Shown one piece after another: positions 37,632 through 46,667 of a DNA stretch of 64,000 nucleotides. A program made the translations under genes and the position numbers. Each line of letters begins with the position of its first letter. Within the stretch, counting starts at the first letter, position 1. The notes beneath the pieces are model-generated. The model searched no databases. It was given only the letters and a program-made list of their open reading frames with translations, and was not told the DNA's origin. The stretch spans positions 124,001 through 188,000 of the forward strand of contig NZ_CP064689.1 in assembly GCF_023100945.1 (NCBI RefSeq). The letters run 5' to 3'. Source of the stretch: Bradyrhizobium sp. 200. GTDB taxonomy: Bacteria; Pseudomonadota; Alphaproteobacteria; Rhizobiales; Xanthobacteraceae.

Positions 37632-38696
37632 ATGTCTCAGAAACTCAACGCAGCGATCGCCGTGATCGGCATCGATATCGGCAAGAACTCGTTCCACATC
37701 GTGGGTCATGACCACCGCGGTGCCATCGTGCTGCGGCAGAAGTGGTCACGCGGCCAGGTGGAAGCGCGGCTCGCCAACCTGCCGCCGTGCTTGATCGGTA
37801 TGGAGGCCTGCGTTGGCGCGCATCATCTCAGTCGCAAACTCCAAATGCTTGGCCACGACGCCCGCCTGATGCCGGCGAAATACGTGCGCCCCTATTCGAA
37901 GGGACAGAAGAATGATTTCCGAGATGCGGAAGCCATCGCCGAGGCAGTGCAACGCCCAACCATGAAGTTCGTCGCGACCAAGACCGCCGATCAACTCGAC
38001 CTTCAGGCGCTGCACCGCGTCCGCTATCGATTGGTCGGTCAGCGTACCGGCGTCATCAATCAGATCCGTGCGTTCCTACTGGAGCGGGGCATCGCCGTGC
38101 GGCAAGGCCTGCATTCCCTGCGGTCCGAGTTGCCGGGTATCCTCGCGACGCGCACCGATGTGATCTTGCCTCGCATGTTGCGCATCATCGAAGATCTGGC
38201 GGGTGACTGGCGCCGGCTGGATGCACGGATCGAGGGGCTGTCTAGCGAGATCGAAACGCTGGCCCGTCACGATACGGCCTGCGCGCGACTGATGACGGTG
38301 CCCGGTATTGGCCCGATCATCTCGAGCGCAATGGTGGCCGCGATCGGCACCGGAGACGTGTTCTCGAAAGGCCGCGACTTTGGCGCCTGGCTCGGACTGG
38401 TGCCGAAACAGCTCTCGACCGGCGACCGCACGATCCTCGGCAAGATATCAAGGCGCGGCAATCGCTACCTGCGCGCGCTGTTCGTGCAAGCCGCGTGGGT
38501 CGTGCTGGTCAAGGTCAAGTGTTGGGAGCGCTTTGGCCTCAAATCTTGGATCGAAGCCGCCAAGAAACGATTGCACCACAACGTGCTGGCGATTGCGCTC
38601 GCCAACAAGCTCGCCCGGATCGCGTGGGCGGTTCTCAACAAGGGCCGCGCCTTCGAATGCGACAAGACGGCGGAGACGGCGTCCCGACCTGCCTGA
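37632..38696 (+). CDS. IS110 family transposase
   Basis: 354 residues. The N-terminal RuvC-like DEDD domain is seen: Asp15 in IGIDIGKNSFH, Glu58 in IGMEACVGAHH, and Asp95/Asp98 in KNDFRDAEAIAEAV. The C-terminal Tnp (transposase_20) domain carries MTVPGIGPIISSAMVAAIGTGDVFSKGRDFGAWLGLVP with the serine nucleophile region. The protein appears full length with no stop or frameshift, so the element may be active. The ATG at 37632 precedes MSQKLNAAIAVIGIDIGK. Confidence 0.95.
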   Translation: MSQKLNAAIAVIGIDIGKNSFHIVGHDHRGAIVLRQKWSRGQVEARLANLPPCLIGMEACVGAHHLSRKLQMLGHDARLMPAKYVRPYSKGQKNDFRDAEAIAEAVQRPTMKFVATKTADQLDLQALHRVRYRLVGQRTGVINQIRAFLLERGIAVRQGLHSLRSELPGILATRTDVILPRMLRIIEDLAGDWRRLDARIEGLSSEIETLARHDTACARLMTVPGIGPIISSAMVAAIGTGDVFSKGRDFGAWLGLVPKQLSTGDRTILGKISRRGNRYLRALFVQAAWVVLVKVKCWERFGLKSWIEAAKKRLHHNVLAIALANKLARIAWAVLNKGRAFECDKTAETASRPA

Positions 38697-39121
38697 CCCT
38701 CGCGCCGTGCTCGGGGCCGTCAAGGCGCAGCCTGGCAGCGGTAGAGCACGACGTCAGGACAGCACGACGGCCGGCCTTGACGGCCTTGCGCGCGGCGCGT
38801 CTGCGCGCACAGGCCGGGACGAAGGAACGACCGCCAGGCACGAACAAAGGAACAGCGCGAAGTGAGGAGTTATCGATGACGTAATCAACATCCCTTACCC
38901 CCGCCGAGGTCTGCGAGAGGATGAGACGACGATGGAGGATCGGTCTTCCCGGCGCATGCGAACACTGGTGACCCAAATGGCCCGATCGAGGCCTGTCCGC
39001 TAATCAGCTCAAATGCGCGCTGATATCCATGATGGCCCGGAGCGCCACACGCTCCAATCAGAGGCCGGATACATTGATGCAAGACCGCATCTGCCAGGTT
39101 GACGAAACCTCTTGCAACGCG
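38697..39121 (+). ncRNA. Putative bridge/seek RNA region in the 3' non-coding segment of the IS element
   Basis: About 425 bp between the transposase stop and the right subterminal repeat, with no supported gene. Short palindromes include GGCCGGCCTTGACGGCC at about 38770. IS1111-group elements are reported to encode the guide RNA of their recombinase downstream of the gene. That this segment does so is inference from its place and length; the RNA ends and guide loops were not determined. Confidence 0.4.
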
Positions 39122-39133
39122 CGGCCGGACCAT
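39122..39133 (-). repeat. Right subterminal inverted repeat of the IS1111-type element
   Basis: CGGCCGGACCAT, the reverse complement of 37561-37572. Confidence 0.85.
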
Positions 39134-39258
39134 ACATTGGGTCACGAGCGGTAACGCCATCACCTATTTTAAGATCCGCTGGGCCGCGAGAGCTGACATT
39201 CGCGCTTTACGAGTACACACCCCAGTTCGAGACGACGCGGGGTTGCGCTTCGGCTAAA

Positions 39259-39642
39259 TCAATACAGCGGGAACTGGGTCGGCTGGCCGCCCAGATCCGA
39301 CGGCGGGTTAAGCGGCTGGCGGTCGATCGGCCGGTTGAGGTTTTCGCGCGCGAACGTTGGGTACCCGTACGGCGACGGGAAGGCGTAGTCCTGAAACTTG
39401 CGGTCGCCCGGCAGCACTTCCGTGCCGGCATCGAGCCAGGAGCGCGTGGTGACGAAGACGCGGGTGCGTGGACCCTGCTGGTAGGAGCGGTTGGGACCGT
39501 TCGCGCCGTAATAGGGGCGGCCGTCCCGGTCATATCGCTGCTGCTTGGACTGGGCGCTGGCGGATGTCGCACTGACCGCAACGAGGGCGGCCGCGGCAAG
39601 CAAGATCGCGAGCTTGCTCGCAGCAGGGAATTTTCGGGTCAT
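39259..39642 (-). CDS. Secreted protein of unknown function
   Basis: 127 residues. Residues 1-30 form a signal peptide (KLAILLAAAALVAVSATSASA). The mature part is rich in Arg, Tyr, Pro and Gly (QRYDRDGRPYYGANGPNRSY) and ends NPPSDLGGQPTQFPLY. I do not recognise a family. The ATG at 39642 has GAGGA upstream. The gene starts about 100 bp beyond the right end of the IS element and appears intact. Confidence 0.7.
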   Translation of the reverse strand: MTRKFPAASKLAILLAAAALVAVSATSASAQSKQQRYDRDGRPYYGANGPNRSYQQGPRTRVFVTTRSWLDAGTEVLPGDRKFQDYAFPSPYGYPTFARENLNRPIDRQPLNPPSDLGGQPTQFPLY

Positions 39643-39859
39643 TGCATCCTCGTCATTGTCCGCCCTCGCGGGCTGGCGGATCGCCAAATCTGTCTGCACG
39701 CATTGTAGCCATGGCGGGACCGTCGTCGCTAGGTCAATTGCGCCACACCGCACCGGAATAATGCGGGGCGAAGCGAAAAAGTTTCATGAAAACCAGTGTC
39801 TTGGCTGCTTGTTGCCACAATCGTGAGGGGCAGGCAGGAAGTCTGCCCGCAACCGGGGA

Positions 39860-40663
39860 TTACTGGGCGCCGCGCAGATGCGGGTTGTCGGCGCCGGTCA
39901 GCCAATCGGCCGACCGCGCGGGCGTACCCGATGCCGCGCAATCGCTGCGCCTGATCTCGGCATGGGCGAATAGTTGCGCCAGTTTCGTATCGTTGCCGGC
40001 CGAAAGCAGGACCAGCCGGTTCAGCATGCAGCCGATTGCGGCGCGGCGGGCGGCCAAATCCCCGCCGAGGCATGACCAGCCGGAGAACTGCACGCCGGAA
40101 TCGCCAACGCGCTTGAAAAATCTGACGCAGGCGCGGCCGGCCTCAGCGCCGCCGGCCGAACGGAACAGGGATACGGCGCCGAACTTGCTGTCGATGATTC
40201 CGGCGGCTTCCAGGTCGCGCATTCCGTCCGGGGCCGTCCGCGCACCGTCGCTGCCGACCTGATCGATTTCGCCGCCCGGTCGATAGATCTCGAGTTCGGC
40301 GACCAGCGTGCCAGCCGAACCGCTCCAGCGGAAGACGTCCTTGCGACCGCCCTCCGGATGCCGAAAAATCTCGTAAGCCTCTGTTTTACCTGAAAAAATG
40401 AACTGACTGACGGCAAACGCCGGCACCGGCCGTGCAGCCAGGCTCCAGCCGTCTTTGGACGGCGTCTCCATCGCCATGGCATCCGACAAATCGGGCAAGT
40501 GCTGCCATAGCGCGATACCGCAAATGGCCATCAGCGCCAGCGCCATCAGATAGGCGCAGAGCCGTGCCAGCGTGCCGCAGACCTCGTCCACGAAGCTCGC
40601 CAGCGCCGACCGGATTCTCAGCGTATGGTAGGAATTGGCCGAACCGGCCGGGAACGAATGCAT
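39860..40663 (-). CDS. Single-pass membrane protein of unknown function
   Basis: About 267 residues. A membrane helix at about residues 35-55 (LCAYLMALALMAICGIALW) leaves most of the protein outside the cytoplasm. The rest has scattered cysteines (RACVRFF, GWSCLGGDL, AIGCMLNR, SDCAASG) and a Gly/Arg-rich surface. I do not recognise a family. The ATG at 40663 is chosen over the TTG at 40687. It is divergent from asd, about 118 bp away. Confidence 0.65.
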   Translation of the reverse strand: MHSFPAGSANSYHTLRIRSALASFVDEVCGTLARLCAYLMALALMAICGIALWQHLPDLSDAMAMETPSKDGWSLAARPVPAFAVSQFIFSGKTEAYEIFRHPEGGRKDVFRWSGSAGTLVAELEIYRPGGEIDQVGSDGARTAPDGMRDLEAAGIIDSKFGAVSLFRSAGGAEAGRACVRFFKRVGDSGVQFSGWSCLGGDLAARRAAIGCMLNRLVLLSAGNDTKLAQLFAHAEIRRSDCAASGTPARSADWLTGADNPHLRGAQ

Positions 40664-40780
40664 CAAACGCCCAAACGCAACCGCCAAACGTTGTCATATC
40701 GGCGTTTCTCGCATAGAAGCGCTGCCTTCCCCCTTTCCGCTCGGCGCGGCGGGGCGGCATTTTTCCTCGGAGAGTGAACG

Positions 40781-41815
40781 ATGGGTTACAAAGTCGCTGT
40801 CGTCGGTGCGACCGGCAATGTCGGGCGCGAAATGCTCAATATTCTCGACGAGCGCAAATTTCCCGCCGACGAGGTCGTGGTGCTGGCCTCACGCCGCAGC
40901 GTCGGCGTCGAAGTGTCCTATGGCGACCGAACCCTGAAGGTCAAAGCGCTCGAGCACTACGACTTCTCCGACGTCGACATTTGCCTGATGTCGGCGGGCG
41001 GCTCGGTGTCGAAGGAATGGTCGCCGAAGATCGGCGCCGCCGGCGCGGTCGTGATCGACAATTCGTCCGCCTGGCGCATGGACCCGGACGTGCCGCTGAT
41101 CGTGCCCGAGGTGAACGCGGACGCGGTTGCCGGCTTCACCAGGAAGAACATCATCGCCAACCCGAACTGCTCGACGGCGCAGCTCGTGGTCGCGCTGAAG
41201 CCGCTGCACGACAAGGCCACAATCAAGCGCGTCGTGGTCGCGACCTATCAATCGGTCTCGGGCGCCGGCAAGGATGCGATGGACGAGCTGTTTTCGCAGA
41301 CCAAGGCCGTCTACACCAACAGCGACCTCATCAACAAAAAATTCCCCAAGCGTATCGCCTTCAACGTCATCCCCGAGATCGACGTGTTCATGGAGGACGG
41401 CTACACCAAGGAAGAGTGGAAGATGATGATGGAGACCAAGAAGATTCTTGATCCCAAAATCAGGCTCACCGCGACCTGCGTGCGCGTGCCGGTGTTCGTC
41501 GGCCATTCGGAGGCGGTCAACATCGAGTTCGAGAACCCGATCACGGCCGATGAAGCGCGCAACATCCTGCGCAACGCGCCGGGTTGCCTCGTGATCGACA
41601 AGCACGAGCCCGGCGGCTACGTCACGCCCTATGAGGCGGCCGGCGAAGACGCCACCTACATCAGCCGCATCCGTGAAGACAACACCGTCGAGAACGGCCT
41701 GCAACTGTGGTGCGTGTCGGACAATTTGCGCAAGGGCGCCGCGCTGAACGCGATCCAGATCGCCGAATGCCTGATCAACCGCAAGCTGATCACCGCGAAG
41801 AAGAAGGCGGCGTAA
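40781..41815 (+). CDS. asd: Aspartate-semialdehyde dehydrogenase
   Basis: A 344-residue enzyme that reduces aspartyl phosphate to the semialdehyde, the branch point to lysine, threonine and methionine. The NADP motif VAVVGATGNVGREML opens the protein; the catalytic cysteine is Cys130 in IIANPNCSTAQL, and VSGAGKDAMDEL and RVPVFVGHSEAVNIE follow. GGAGAG precedes the ATG at 40781. dapF, a later lysine/peptidoglycan step, is at 58191. Confidence 0.98.
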   Translation: MGYKVAVVGATGNVGREMLNILDERKFPADEVVVLASRRSVGVEVSYGDRTLKVKALEHYDFSDVDICLMSAGGSVSKEWSPKIGAAGAVVIDNSSAWRMDPDVPLIVPEVNADAVAGFTRKNIIANPNCSTAQLVVALKPLHDKATIKRVVVATYQSVSGAGKDAMDELFSQTKAVYTNSDLINKKFPKRIAFNVIPEIDVFMEDGYTKEEWKMMMETKKILDPKIRLTATCVRVPVFVGHSEAVNIEFENPITADEARNILRNAPGCLVIDKHEPGGYVTPYEAAGEDATYISRIREDNTVENGLQLWCVSDNLRKGAALNAIQIAECLINRKLITAKKKAA

Positions 41816-41844
41816 GTTAGTAGCGTCGAGGGGCCGTAGTTGCA

Positions 41845-42399
41845 ATGACCGAACAGCCGGCTCCCTATCGCCCCAATCCGCAGCTCAAGCGCGCCGAGCG
41901 CGGCTTCGAGCGTCTGCTGTTCAGCAGCCGCTGGCTGATGGCGCCGTTCTATTTCGGCCTCGTCGTCAGCCTTGCGGTGCTGCTGTTCAAATTCTGCGCG
42001 GTGCTGTGGGAGTTCATCGTCCACGCGCCAGGCTCGAAGGAATCCGACATCATCCTCGGCGCGCTGGCGCTGATCGACCTCTCGCTGACCGGCAATCTGA
42101 TCCTGATCGTGGTGTTTTCGGGCTACGAGAATTTCGTCTCCAAGATCGATCCGGGCAGCCATCCGGACTGGCCGGAATGGATGACCAAGGTCAATTTCGG
42201 CGGGCTCAAGCAAAAGCTGATGGCCTCGATCGTCGCGATCTCGGCGATCCAGGTGCTGAAGGCCTTCATGAACATCGACACCAATTTCGATCCGACCAAG
42301 CTTGCCTGGCTGGTCGGCGTGCATCTGGCGTTCGTGGTTTCGGCCTTCATGCTGGCGATATCCGACCGCTGGGGCGGTGCCGGCCACAGCGGGGAATAG
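41845..42399 (+). CDS. UPF0114 (YqhA) family membrane protein
   Basis: 184 residues with three to four membrane helices (about 30-52, 70-92, 128-146 and 154-174). SSRWLMAPFYFGLVVSLAVLLFKF and SLTGNLILIVVFSGYENFVSKID are the family marks. Its function is unknown. It starts 29 bp after asd and may be co-transcribed. A long hairpin follows. Confidence 0.9.
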   Translation: MTEQPAPYRPNPQLKRAERGFERLLFSSRWLMAPFYFGLVVSLAVLLFKFCAVLWEFIVHAPGSKESDIILGALALIDLSLTGNLILIVVFSGYENFVSKIDPGSHPDWPEWMTKVNFGGLKQKLMASIVAISAIQVLKAFMNIDTNFDPTKLAWLVGVHLAFVVSAFMLAISDRWGGAGHSGE

Positions 42400-42404
42400 G
42401 ATTG

Positions 42405-42455
42405 GCGAATGGCGAGTAGCGAATGGGATTTTTCCATTCGCTACTCGCCATTCGC
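42405..42455. terminator. Long perfect hairpin between convergent genes
   Basis: A 22 bp stem (GCGAATGGCGAGTAGCGAATGG and its complement) around a GATTTTT loop. It ends in the carbonic anhydrase stop codon. It may terminate the UPF0114 transcript and the convergent carbonic anhydrase transcript; it could also be a repeat element. Confidence 0.7.
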
Positions 42456-43108
42456 TATTCGCGCACGAACTCCCGCACGCTGTGAAACTCCTTCGCTTCC
42501 TGGTCGAGCACGAACAGCGAGCCCTCGGCGACGCCGAAATAGGCGCCGTGCAATTCCATCTCGCCGCGCTCCACGCGACTGCGCACGAACGGAAACGTCA
42601 TCAGGTTTTCGAGTGAGCGAAACACCGCGGCCTTCTCGATCCGCGTGGTGAAATCCTGCCTTGTCTCGTGCTCGCGCTGGCCGACCTTTTCGCCCGGCTT
42701 GATGAACATCGCCATCCAGCGGCCGATGAAGTCGCCGGGCGACAGCGGGTCGATATCGTCGATGAAGGCGCGGATGCCGCCGCATTGTGCGTGGCCGAGC
42801 ACCACGATGTGTTTGATGCGCAGCACCTGCACCGCGTATTCCAGCGCCGCGGAGACGCCATGGGCGCCGCCGTCCGGCTGGAACACCGGCACCAGGTTGG
42901 CAACGTTGCGCACCACGAACAGTTCACCGGGGCCGGCGTCGAAGATCACTTCCGGCGAGACGCGGGAATCGCAGCAGCCGATCACCATCACGGCGGGCGA
43001 CTGGCCGCGCTCGGAAAGTTCCCGGTAGCGCGTCTGTTCGGTCGGCAGCCGCTGCGAGGTAAAGGCCCGGTAGCCGTCGAGCAGATGTTGCGGGAATGAC
43101 GTCGTCAT
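42455..43108 (-). CDS. Beta-class carbonic anhydrase
   Basis: A 217-residue zinc enzyme that interconverts CO2 and bicarbonate. The zinc ligands are the Cys in CCDSRVSPE (residues 45-53), with the Asp47-Arg49 pair, and His106/Cys109 in LGHAQCGGI. The ATG at 43108 gives the family N-terminus FPQHLLDGYRAF; an upstream ATG at 43135 would add nine residues. It may supply bicarbonate for carboxylases. Confidence 0.95.
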   Translation of the reverse strand: MTTSFPQHLLDGYRAFTSQRLPTEQTRYRELSERGQSPAVMVIGCCDSRVSPEVIFDAGPGELFVVRNVANLVPVFQPDGGAHGVSAALEYAVQVLRIKHIVVLGHAQCGGIRAFIDDIDPLSPGDFIGRWMAMFIKPGEKVGQREHETRQDFTTRIEKAAVFRSLENLMTFPFVRSRVERGEMELHGAYFGVAEGSLFVLDQEAKEFHSVREFVRE

Positions 43109-43229
43109 GTGTTCTGTACCTGTCTTGGGGGCCATGCCTAACCATAAGCCGATGACGGGAACAAGGCTTTCGGACCCCGGTTTGAAATGTTAGGGCGAGG
43201 GACCCAAATCGCCCTCAAGGAACCAGCCC

Positions 43230-44108
43230 ATGATCCGTCCGCGCCGCAGCCTGTTGTTCATGCCGGGATCGAACGCGCGGGCGCTGGAAAAGGCGCGCAA
43301 TTTGCCCGCCGACGGCATCATTCTCGACCTCGAGGATTCGGTGGCGCCGGACGCCAAGGCGATAGCGCGCGACCAGATCGCCAAGGCGATTGCGGCCGGC
43401 GGGTTCGGCAAGCGCGAGGTGCTGATCCGCGTCAACAGCCTCGATACGCCCTGGTGGGTCGACGACGTCACCATGGCCGGCAAGGCCCGTCCCGATGGGA
43501 TTCTGGTTCCCAAGATTTCCACGGTGGCCGATCTCAACGCCATCGCCAACCGCCTGAGCGACATCAACGCCGACATGTCGATCCGGGTCTGGGCCATGAT
43601 CGAGACCGCGCGCGCGGTGCTCGATGCCGACAAACTGGCGGCGGCATCCAGAGATTCCGAAACGAGGCTCGCGGGCTTCGTGTTCGGGCCCAATGATATC
43701 TCGCGGGAAACGCGGATCCGCATGCAGCCGGGCCGTGCGGCGATGATCCCGATGATCACGCACTGCATCCTGGCGACGCGCGCGCATGGGCTCGAAATTC
43801 TCGACGGTCCCTACAGCGACATCAGCAATATCGACGGCTTTGCGACCGAATGCGCGCAGGGCCGCGACCTCGGCTTCGACGGCAAGACGCTGATCCATCC
43901 GAGCCACATCGAAGCCTGCAACGCGATCTTCACGCCGCCGGCGGAAGAGGTGGCCGAAGCGCGCAAGATCATCGCGGCCTTCGAGAAGCCGGAAAACGCC
44001 TCCCGCGGAGCGATCCAGCTCGACGGGCGGATGGTGGAGCGGCTGCATGCCGACATGGCGCGGCGGACGATTGCGATTGCCGACGCGATCGCCGCGATGG
44101 GGAATTAG
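43230..44108 (+). CDS. HpcH/HpaI aldolase/citrate lyase family CoA-ester lyase
   Basis: A 292-residue TIM-barrel lyase. RSLLFMPGSNARALEKAR and GIILDLEDSVAPDAKAIAR (metal Glu-Asp) open the protein; FVFGPNDIS and GFDGKTLIHPSHIEACNAIF follow. Family members cleave malyl-CoA, citramalyl-CoA or methylmalyl-CoA. It resembles Mcl1-like and CitE-like proteins; which ester it uses is not evident. AAGGA precedes the ATG. Confidence 0.9.
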   Translation: MIRPRRSLLFMPGSNARALEKARNLPADGIILDLEDSVAPDAKAIARDQIAKAIAAGGFGKREVLIRVNSLDTPWWVDDVTMAGKARPDGILVPKISTVADLNAIANRLSDINADMSIRVWAMIETARAVLDADKLAAASRDSETRLAGFVFGPNDISRETRIRMQPGRAAMIPMITHCILATRAHGLEILDGPYSDISNIDGFATECAQGRDLGFDGKTLIHPSHIEACNAIFTPPAEEVAEARKIIAAFEKPENASRGAIQLDGRMVERLHADMARRTIAIADAIAAMGN

Positions 44109-44123
44109 ATATTCGCTCAACGT

Positions 44124-44263
44124 TTCTTCCCTTCTCCCCTTGTGGGAGAAGGTGGCGCGCAGCGCCGGATGAGGGGTCTCTATCCGCGGAGACAGACCCC
44201 TCATCCGTCTCGCCGCCGCTTCGCGTCAGCGATCCACCTTCTCCCACAAGGGGAGAAGGGAAG
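44124..44263. repeat. CTTCTCCCCTTGTGGGAGA palindromic repeat element, copy 2
   Basis: Arms CCTTCTCCCCTTGTGGGAGAAGG and CCTTCTCCCACAAGGGGAGAAGG around GATGAGGGGTCTCTATCCGCGGAGACAGACCCCTCATC. It is closely similar to copies 1 and 3. Confidence 0.92.
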
Positions 44264-44279
44264 ACCGAGCGCGCCGCGG

Positions 44280-45074
44280 CTATTTGCCGAACCTCTCCGC
44301 TGCCCAGGCATAAAGGCTGCCGGGAACGGGCTTTTCGCCGCCGCGGCCTTTTGGCGAAATGTGCAGCCCGATGATCTCGGGATCGGCGAGCAGGCCGGAA
44401 AAGTCCGTCGGCTCGAAGAACAGCTTCGGCTCGGCATGAACCGCATAGAAGGACTGCTTCGACAGCGCGTGCTGCAATTCACCCGAACGGCGCGCGAGCG
44501 CGGTCAGCGCGGCCGGGCCGTAGATGGCAACGCGGATATCGGAGAGGCGGCTCGAGCGGTGTCGTAACTGGCGCAGCATGAAGGTGATGCGATGTCGCAG
44601 CGCCAGCCAGTCCGGCGTCAGATCCTCCTGCTCCATCAGATCCTCGAACGCGCGCACGATCGGATCATCTGGCGGCAGATACAGCACCGAATTGCCGAGC
44701 TGGCGCCGGCGCTCCCACGCGAAGTAAGGCTTTGCCGGATCGATCTCGACCGGCTTCAGCAACAGCACGTCGGCGTCGAGCCACAATCCGGCCCGCTCGG
44801 CCATCAGCCGCATGCGAAAGAAGTCGCTGAACTGCAAAATGGTCCAGTCGCGCCAGCTTCCGTCTCGCTCGGGCGGGCGCAGCCGCTCGGAAAAGGAATG
44901 CGGCAGGATCGCCTCGGCCTCGGCATTGCCGACGCCGTCGGGCAGGCCCGGCAATGGATCGAAACTGTAGACGGTGACCTTGTGGCCGGCGGCGACCTGC
45001 GACCGGAGGCAGGTCAGCCGCAGCCCGTCGAGCGGGCCGTGCCAGAAAGTGACGATGTCAGGCCGCATCCGCAT
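44280..45074 (-). CDS. DXD-type glycosyltransferase-like protein
   Basis: 264 residues. The central motif FSDFFRMRLMAERAGLWLDADVLLLKPV has the Asp100-x-Asp102 pair of sugar-nucleotide binding, as in the Gly_transf_sug/GT32-like family. The N-terminus DIVTFWHGPLDGLRLTCLRS matches a rhizobial branch of that family. It likely adds a sugar to a surface glycan, but the acceptor is unknown. No other glycan gene is adjacent. Confidence 0.78.
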   Translation of the reverse strand: MRMRPDIVTFWHGPLDGLRLTCLRSQVAAGHKVTVYSFDPLPGLPDGVGNAEAEAILPHSFSERLRPPERDGSWRDWTILQFSDFFRMRLMAERAGLWLDADVLLLKPVEIDPAKPYFAWERRRQLGNSVLYLPPDDPIVRAFEDLMEQEDLTPDWLALRHRITFMLRQLRHRSSRLSDIRVAIYGPAALTALARRSGELQHALSKQSFYAVHAEPKLFFEPTDFSGLLADPEIIGLHISPKGRGGEKPVPGSLYAWAAERFGK

Positions 45075-45091
45075 CGCCTCCCCTTAACGAA

Positions 45092-45116
45092 AGAGCCCCG
45101 ATGCGATCGGGGCTCT
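45092..45116 (-). terminator. Intrinsic terminator after leuD
   Basis: On the minus strand the stem AGAGCCCCGAT/ATCGGGGCTCT with a 3 nt loop is followed by TTTCG. It lies just after the leuD stop. Confidence 0.88.
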
Positions 45117-45139
45117 CGTAACATGATCGGGTAGCACGA

Positions 45140-45745
45140 TCAGGCCCAGGCACGCTCTTTCTTCAGCTTCGCCTCGTAATCGTCGATCGACGACTTCTTT
45201 TCCATGGTCAGGCCGATGTCATCGAGGCCGTTCATCAGGCAGTGCTTGCGGAACGGATCGATCTCGAACTTCACCTTGCCGCCGTCGGGGCCGCGGATCT
45301 CCTGGTTGGCGAGATCGATGGTCAGCGTGGCGTTGGCGCCGCGCTCGGCGTCGTCGAACAGCTTGTCGAGGTCTTCCTGGGTGACGCGGATCGGCAGAAT
45401 GCCGTTCTTGAAGCAGTTGTTGTAGAAGATGTCGCCGAACGAGGTCGAGATCACGCAGCGGATGCCGAAATCCAGCAGCGCCCACGGCGCGTGCTCGCGG
45501 CTGGAACCGCAGCCGAAATTGTCGCCGGCGACCAGCACCTTGGCGCTGCGATAGGCCGGCTGGTTGAGCACGAAGTCCGGGTTCTCGCTGCCGTCATCCT
45601 TGTAGCGCTGCTCGGAGAAGAGCCCCTTGCCGAGGCCGGTGCGCTTGATGGTCTTCAAATACTGCTTTGGGATGATCATGTCGGTGTCGACATTGATGAT
45701 CTTCAGGGGCGCCGCGACGCCTTCCAGTGTGGTGAACTTTTCCAT
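45140..45745 (-). CDS. leuD: 3-isopropylmalate dehydratase small subunit
   Basis: A 201-residue partner of LeuC that isomerises 2- to 3-isopropylmalate. The swivelling-domain motifs [31 protein letters not shown] and [17 protein letters not shown] are complete. The ATG at 45745 gives [14 protein letters not shown], the usual N-terminus. leuC is 3.2 kb upstream in the same direction and separated by unrelated genes. Confidence 0.97.
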   Translation of the reverse strand: MEKFTTLEGVAAPLKIINVDTDMIIPKQYLKTIKRTGLGKGLFSEQRYKDDGSENPDFVLNQPAYRSAKVLVAGDNFGCGSSREHAPWALLDFGIRCVISTSFGDIFYNNCFKNGILPIRVTQEDLDKLFDDAERGANATLTIDLANQEIRGPDGGKVKFEIDPFRKHCLMNGLDDIGLTMEKKSSIDDYEAKLKKERAWA

Positions 45746-45830
45746 CGATCGCACTTCCCGGTTGCAGGGTGGGACAGGGCCGATCATTTATCGCGAAAAA
45801 GACCCCGGCAAAAGGCCAATTTGCGCAATC

Positions 45831-46229
45831 CTACCCCGCAGCGGCCTCGATTGCCTCCATATCGGCGTCCGACAGCCCGAAATGGTGTCCGATCTCGTGG
45901 ATCAGGACGTGGCGGACGATATGGCCCAGCGTTTCCTCATGCTCGGCCCAGTAGTCGAGGATCGGCCGTCGGTAGAGCCAGATCATGTTGGGCAGGCGGG
46001 CGACGTCGTCGTTGCTCTGCTGCGGCAGGCCGATGCCCTGGAACAGGCCGAGCAGGTCGAACTCGCTTTGCGCCTGCATTTCGTCCAGGACCTCGTCGGT
46101 CGGAAAATCCTCGACGCGGATGATCACGCCATGGCACAGGGTTCGAAACGTCTTTGGCAGGCGCTCGAACACCTCATGCGCCATGGCTTCCATTTCGGCG
46201 AGCGAGGGGGCTTTTGCTTCGGTCCACAT
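45831..46229 (-). CDS. Zincin-like metallopeptidase family protein
   Basis: About 132 residues from the ATG at 46229 (MWTEAKAPSLAEMEAMAHEV); upstream starts at 46265 and 46298 are possible. The zinc motif HEIGHHFGLSD is clear, preceded by HEETLGHIVRHVLI. This is the minimal metallopeptidase family (formerly DUF1025) common in actinobacteria and rhizobia; substrates are unknown. Confidence 0.9.
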   Translation of the reverse strand: MWTEAKAPSLAEMEAMAHEVFERLPKTFRTLCHGVIIRVEDFPTDEVLDEMQAQSEFDLLGLFQGIGLPQQSNDDVARLPNMIWLYRRPILDYWAEHEETLGHIVRHVLIHEIGHHFGLSDADMEAIEAAAG

Positions 46230-46340
46230 CAGGACGTATTTAGCGTGTGTTGTGCCCGGGCGCATAATGGTTTTGCGGAGTTGACCTCGGCGCGCCAATC
46301 GGAGACCGTGCGGGCGCTATCAGGCTTGGGTGGGCTTAAG

Positions 46341-46667
46341 ATGAAACGGATTGTGACGGTTGCAATTTGGGCTGCTTTTGCCGGGCTCCTGCCCCCCGGT
46401 ACGATGGCGCAGGCGCAGACGGCATCGCCGGAGCTGCGGGTCGCGACGGCGCCGAAGGCGGTCGTCACGGATGTATCCGCGCAGCGCCGTCGTCCGCTCA
46501 GGCGCGTGCCGATCTACCGGCAGGAGGAATGGGCGCCCGACGTCTACCCGCGCTACAACCCCGGCCCCAACGCCGTGCGCGATTGCACCGCGCATTATGT
46601 GCAGGAGTACCGGCCGAGCGGCACGGTGATCACCCCGCGCATGAACTGCTGGTGGCGGCCGGGCTAG
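46341..46667 (+). CDS. Small secreted protein of unknown function
   Basis: 108 residues. Residues 1-26 form a signal peptide (VAIWAAFAGLLPPGTMAQAQ). The mature part is basic and rich in Arg, Pro and Tyr, with YRQEEWAPDVYPRYNPGP and two cysteines (RDCTAHY, MNCWWRPG) that may pair. It is the first of four small secreted proteins encoded in a row on this strand. Confidence 0.72.
   Translation: MKRIVTVAIWAAFAGLLPPGTMAQAQTASPELRVATAPKAVVTDVSAQRRRPLRRVPIYRQEEWAPDVYPRYNPGPNAVRDCTAHYVQEYRPSGTVITPRMNCWWRPG

Larger units (their letters stand above)
37530..39160 (+). mobile_element. IS110-family insertion sequence, IS1111 type (approximate ends)
   Basis: The element carries one DEDD transposase gene (37632-38696), a short left non-coding part and a long right one of over 400 bp. 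Perfect 12 bp subterminal inverted repeats ATGGTCCGGCCG/CGGCCGGACCAT are at 37561-37572 and 39122-39133; such subterminal repeats mark the IS1111 group. The outer ends are not certain. No target duplication is evident, as expected for this family. Confidence 0.75.

Noticed and set aside
44124..44263. The multi-copy palindromes as a CRISPR array
   Set aside because: Copies are far apart, not in tandem, and there are no spacers of regular length or cas genes.
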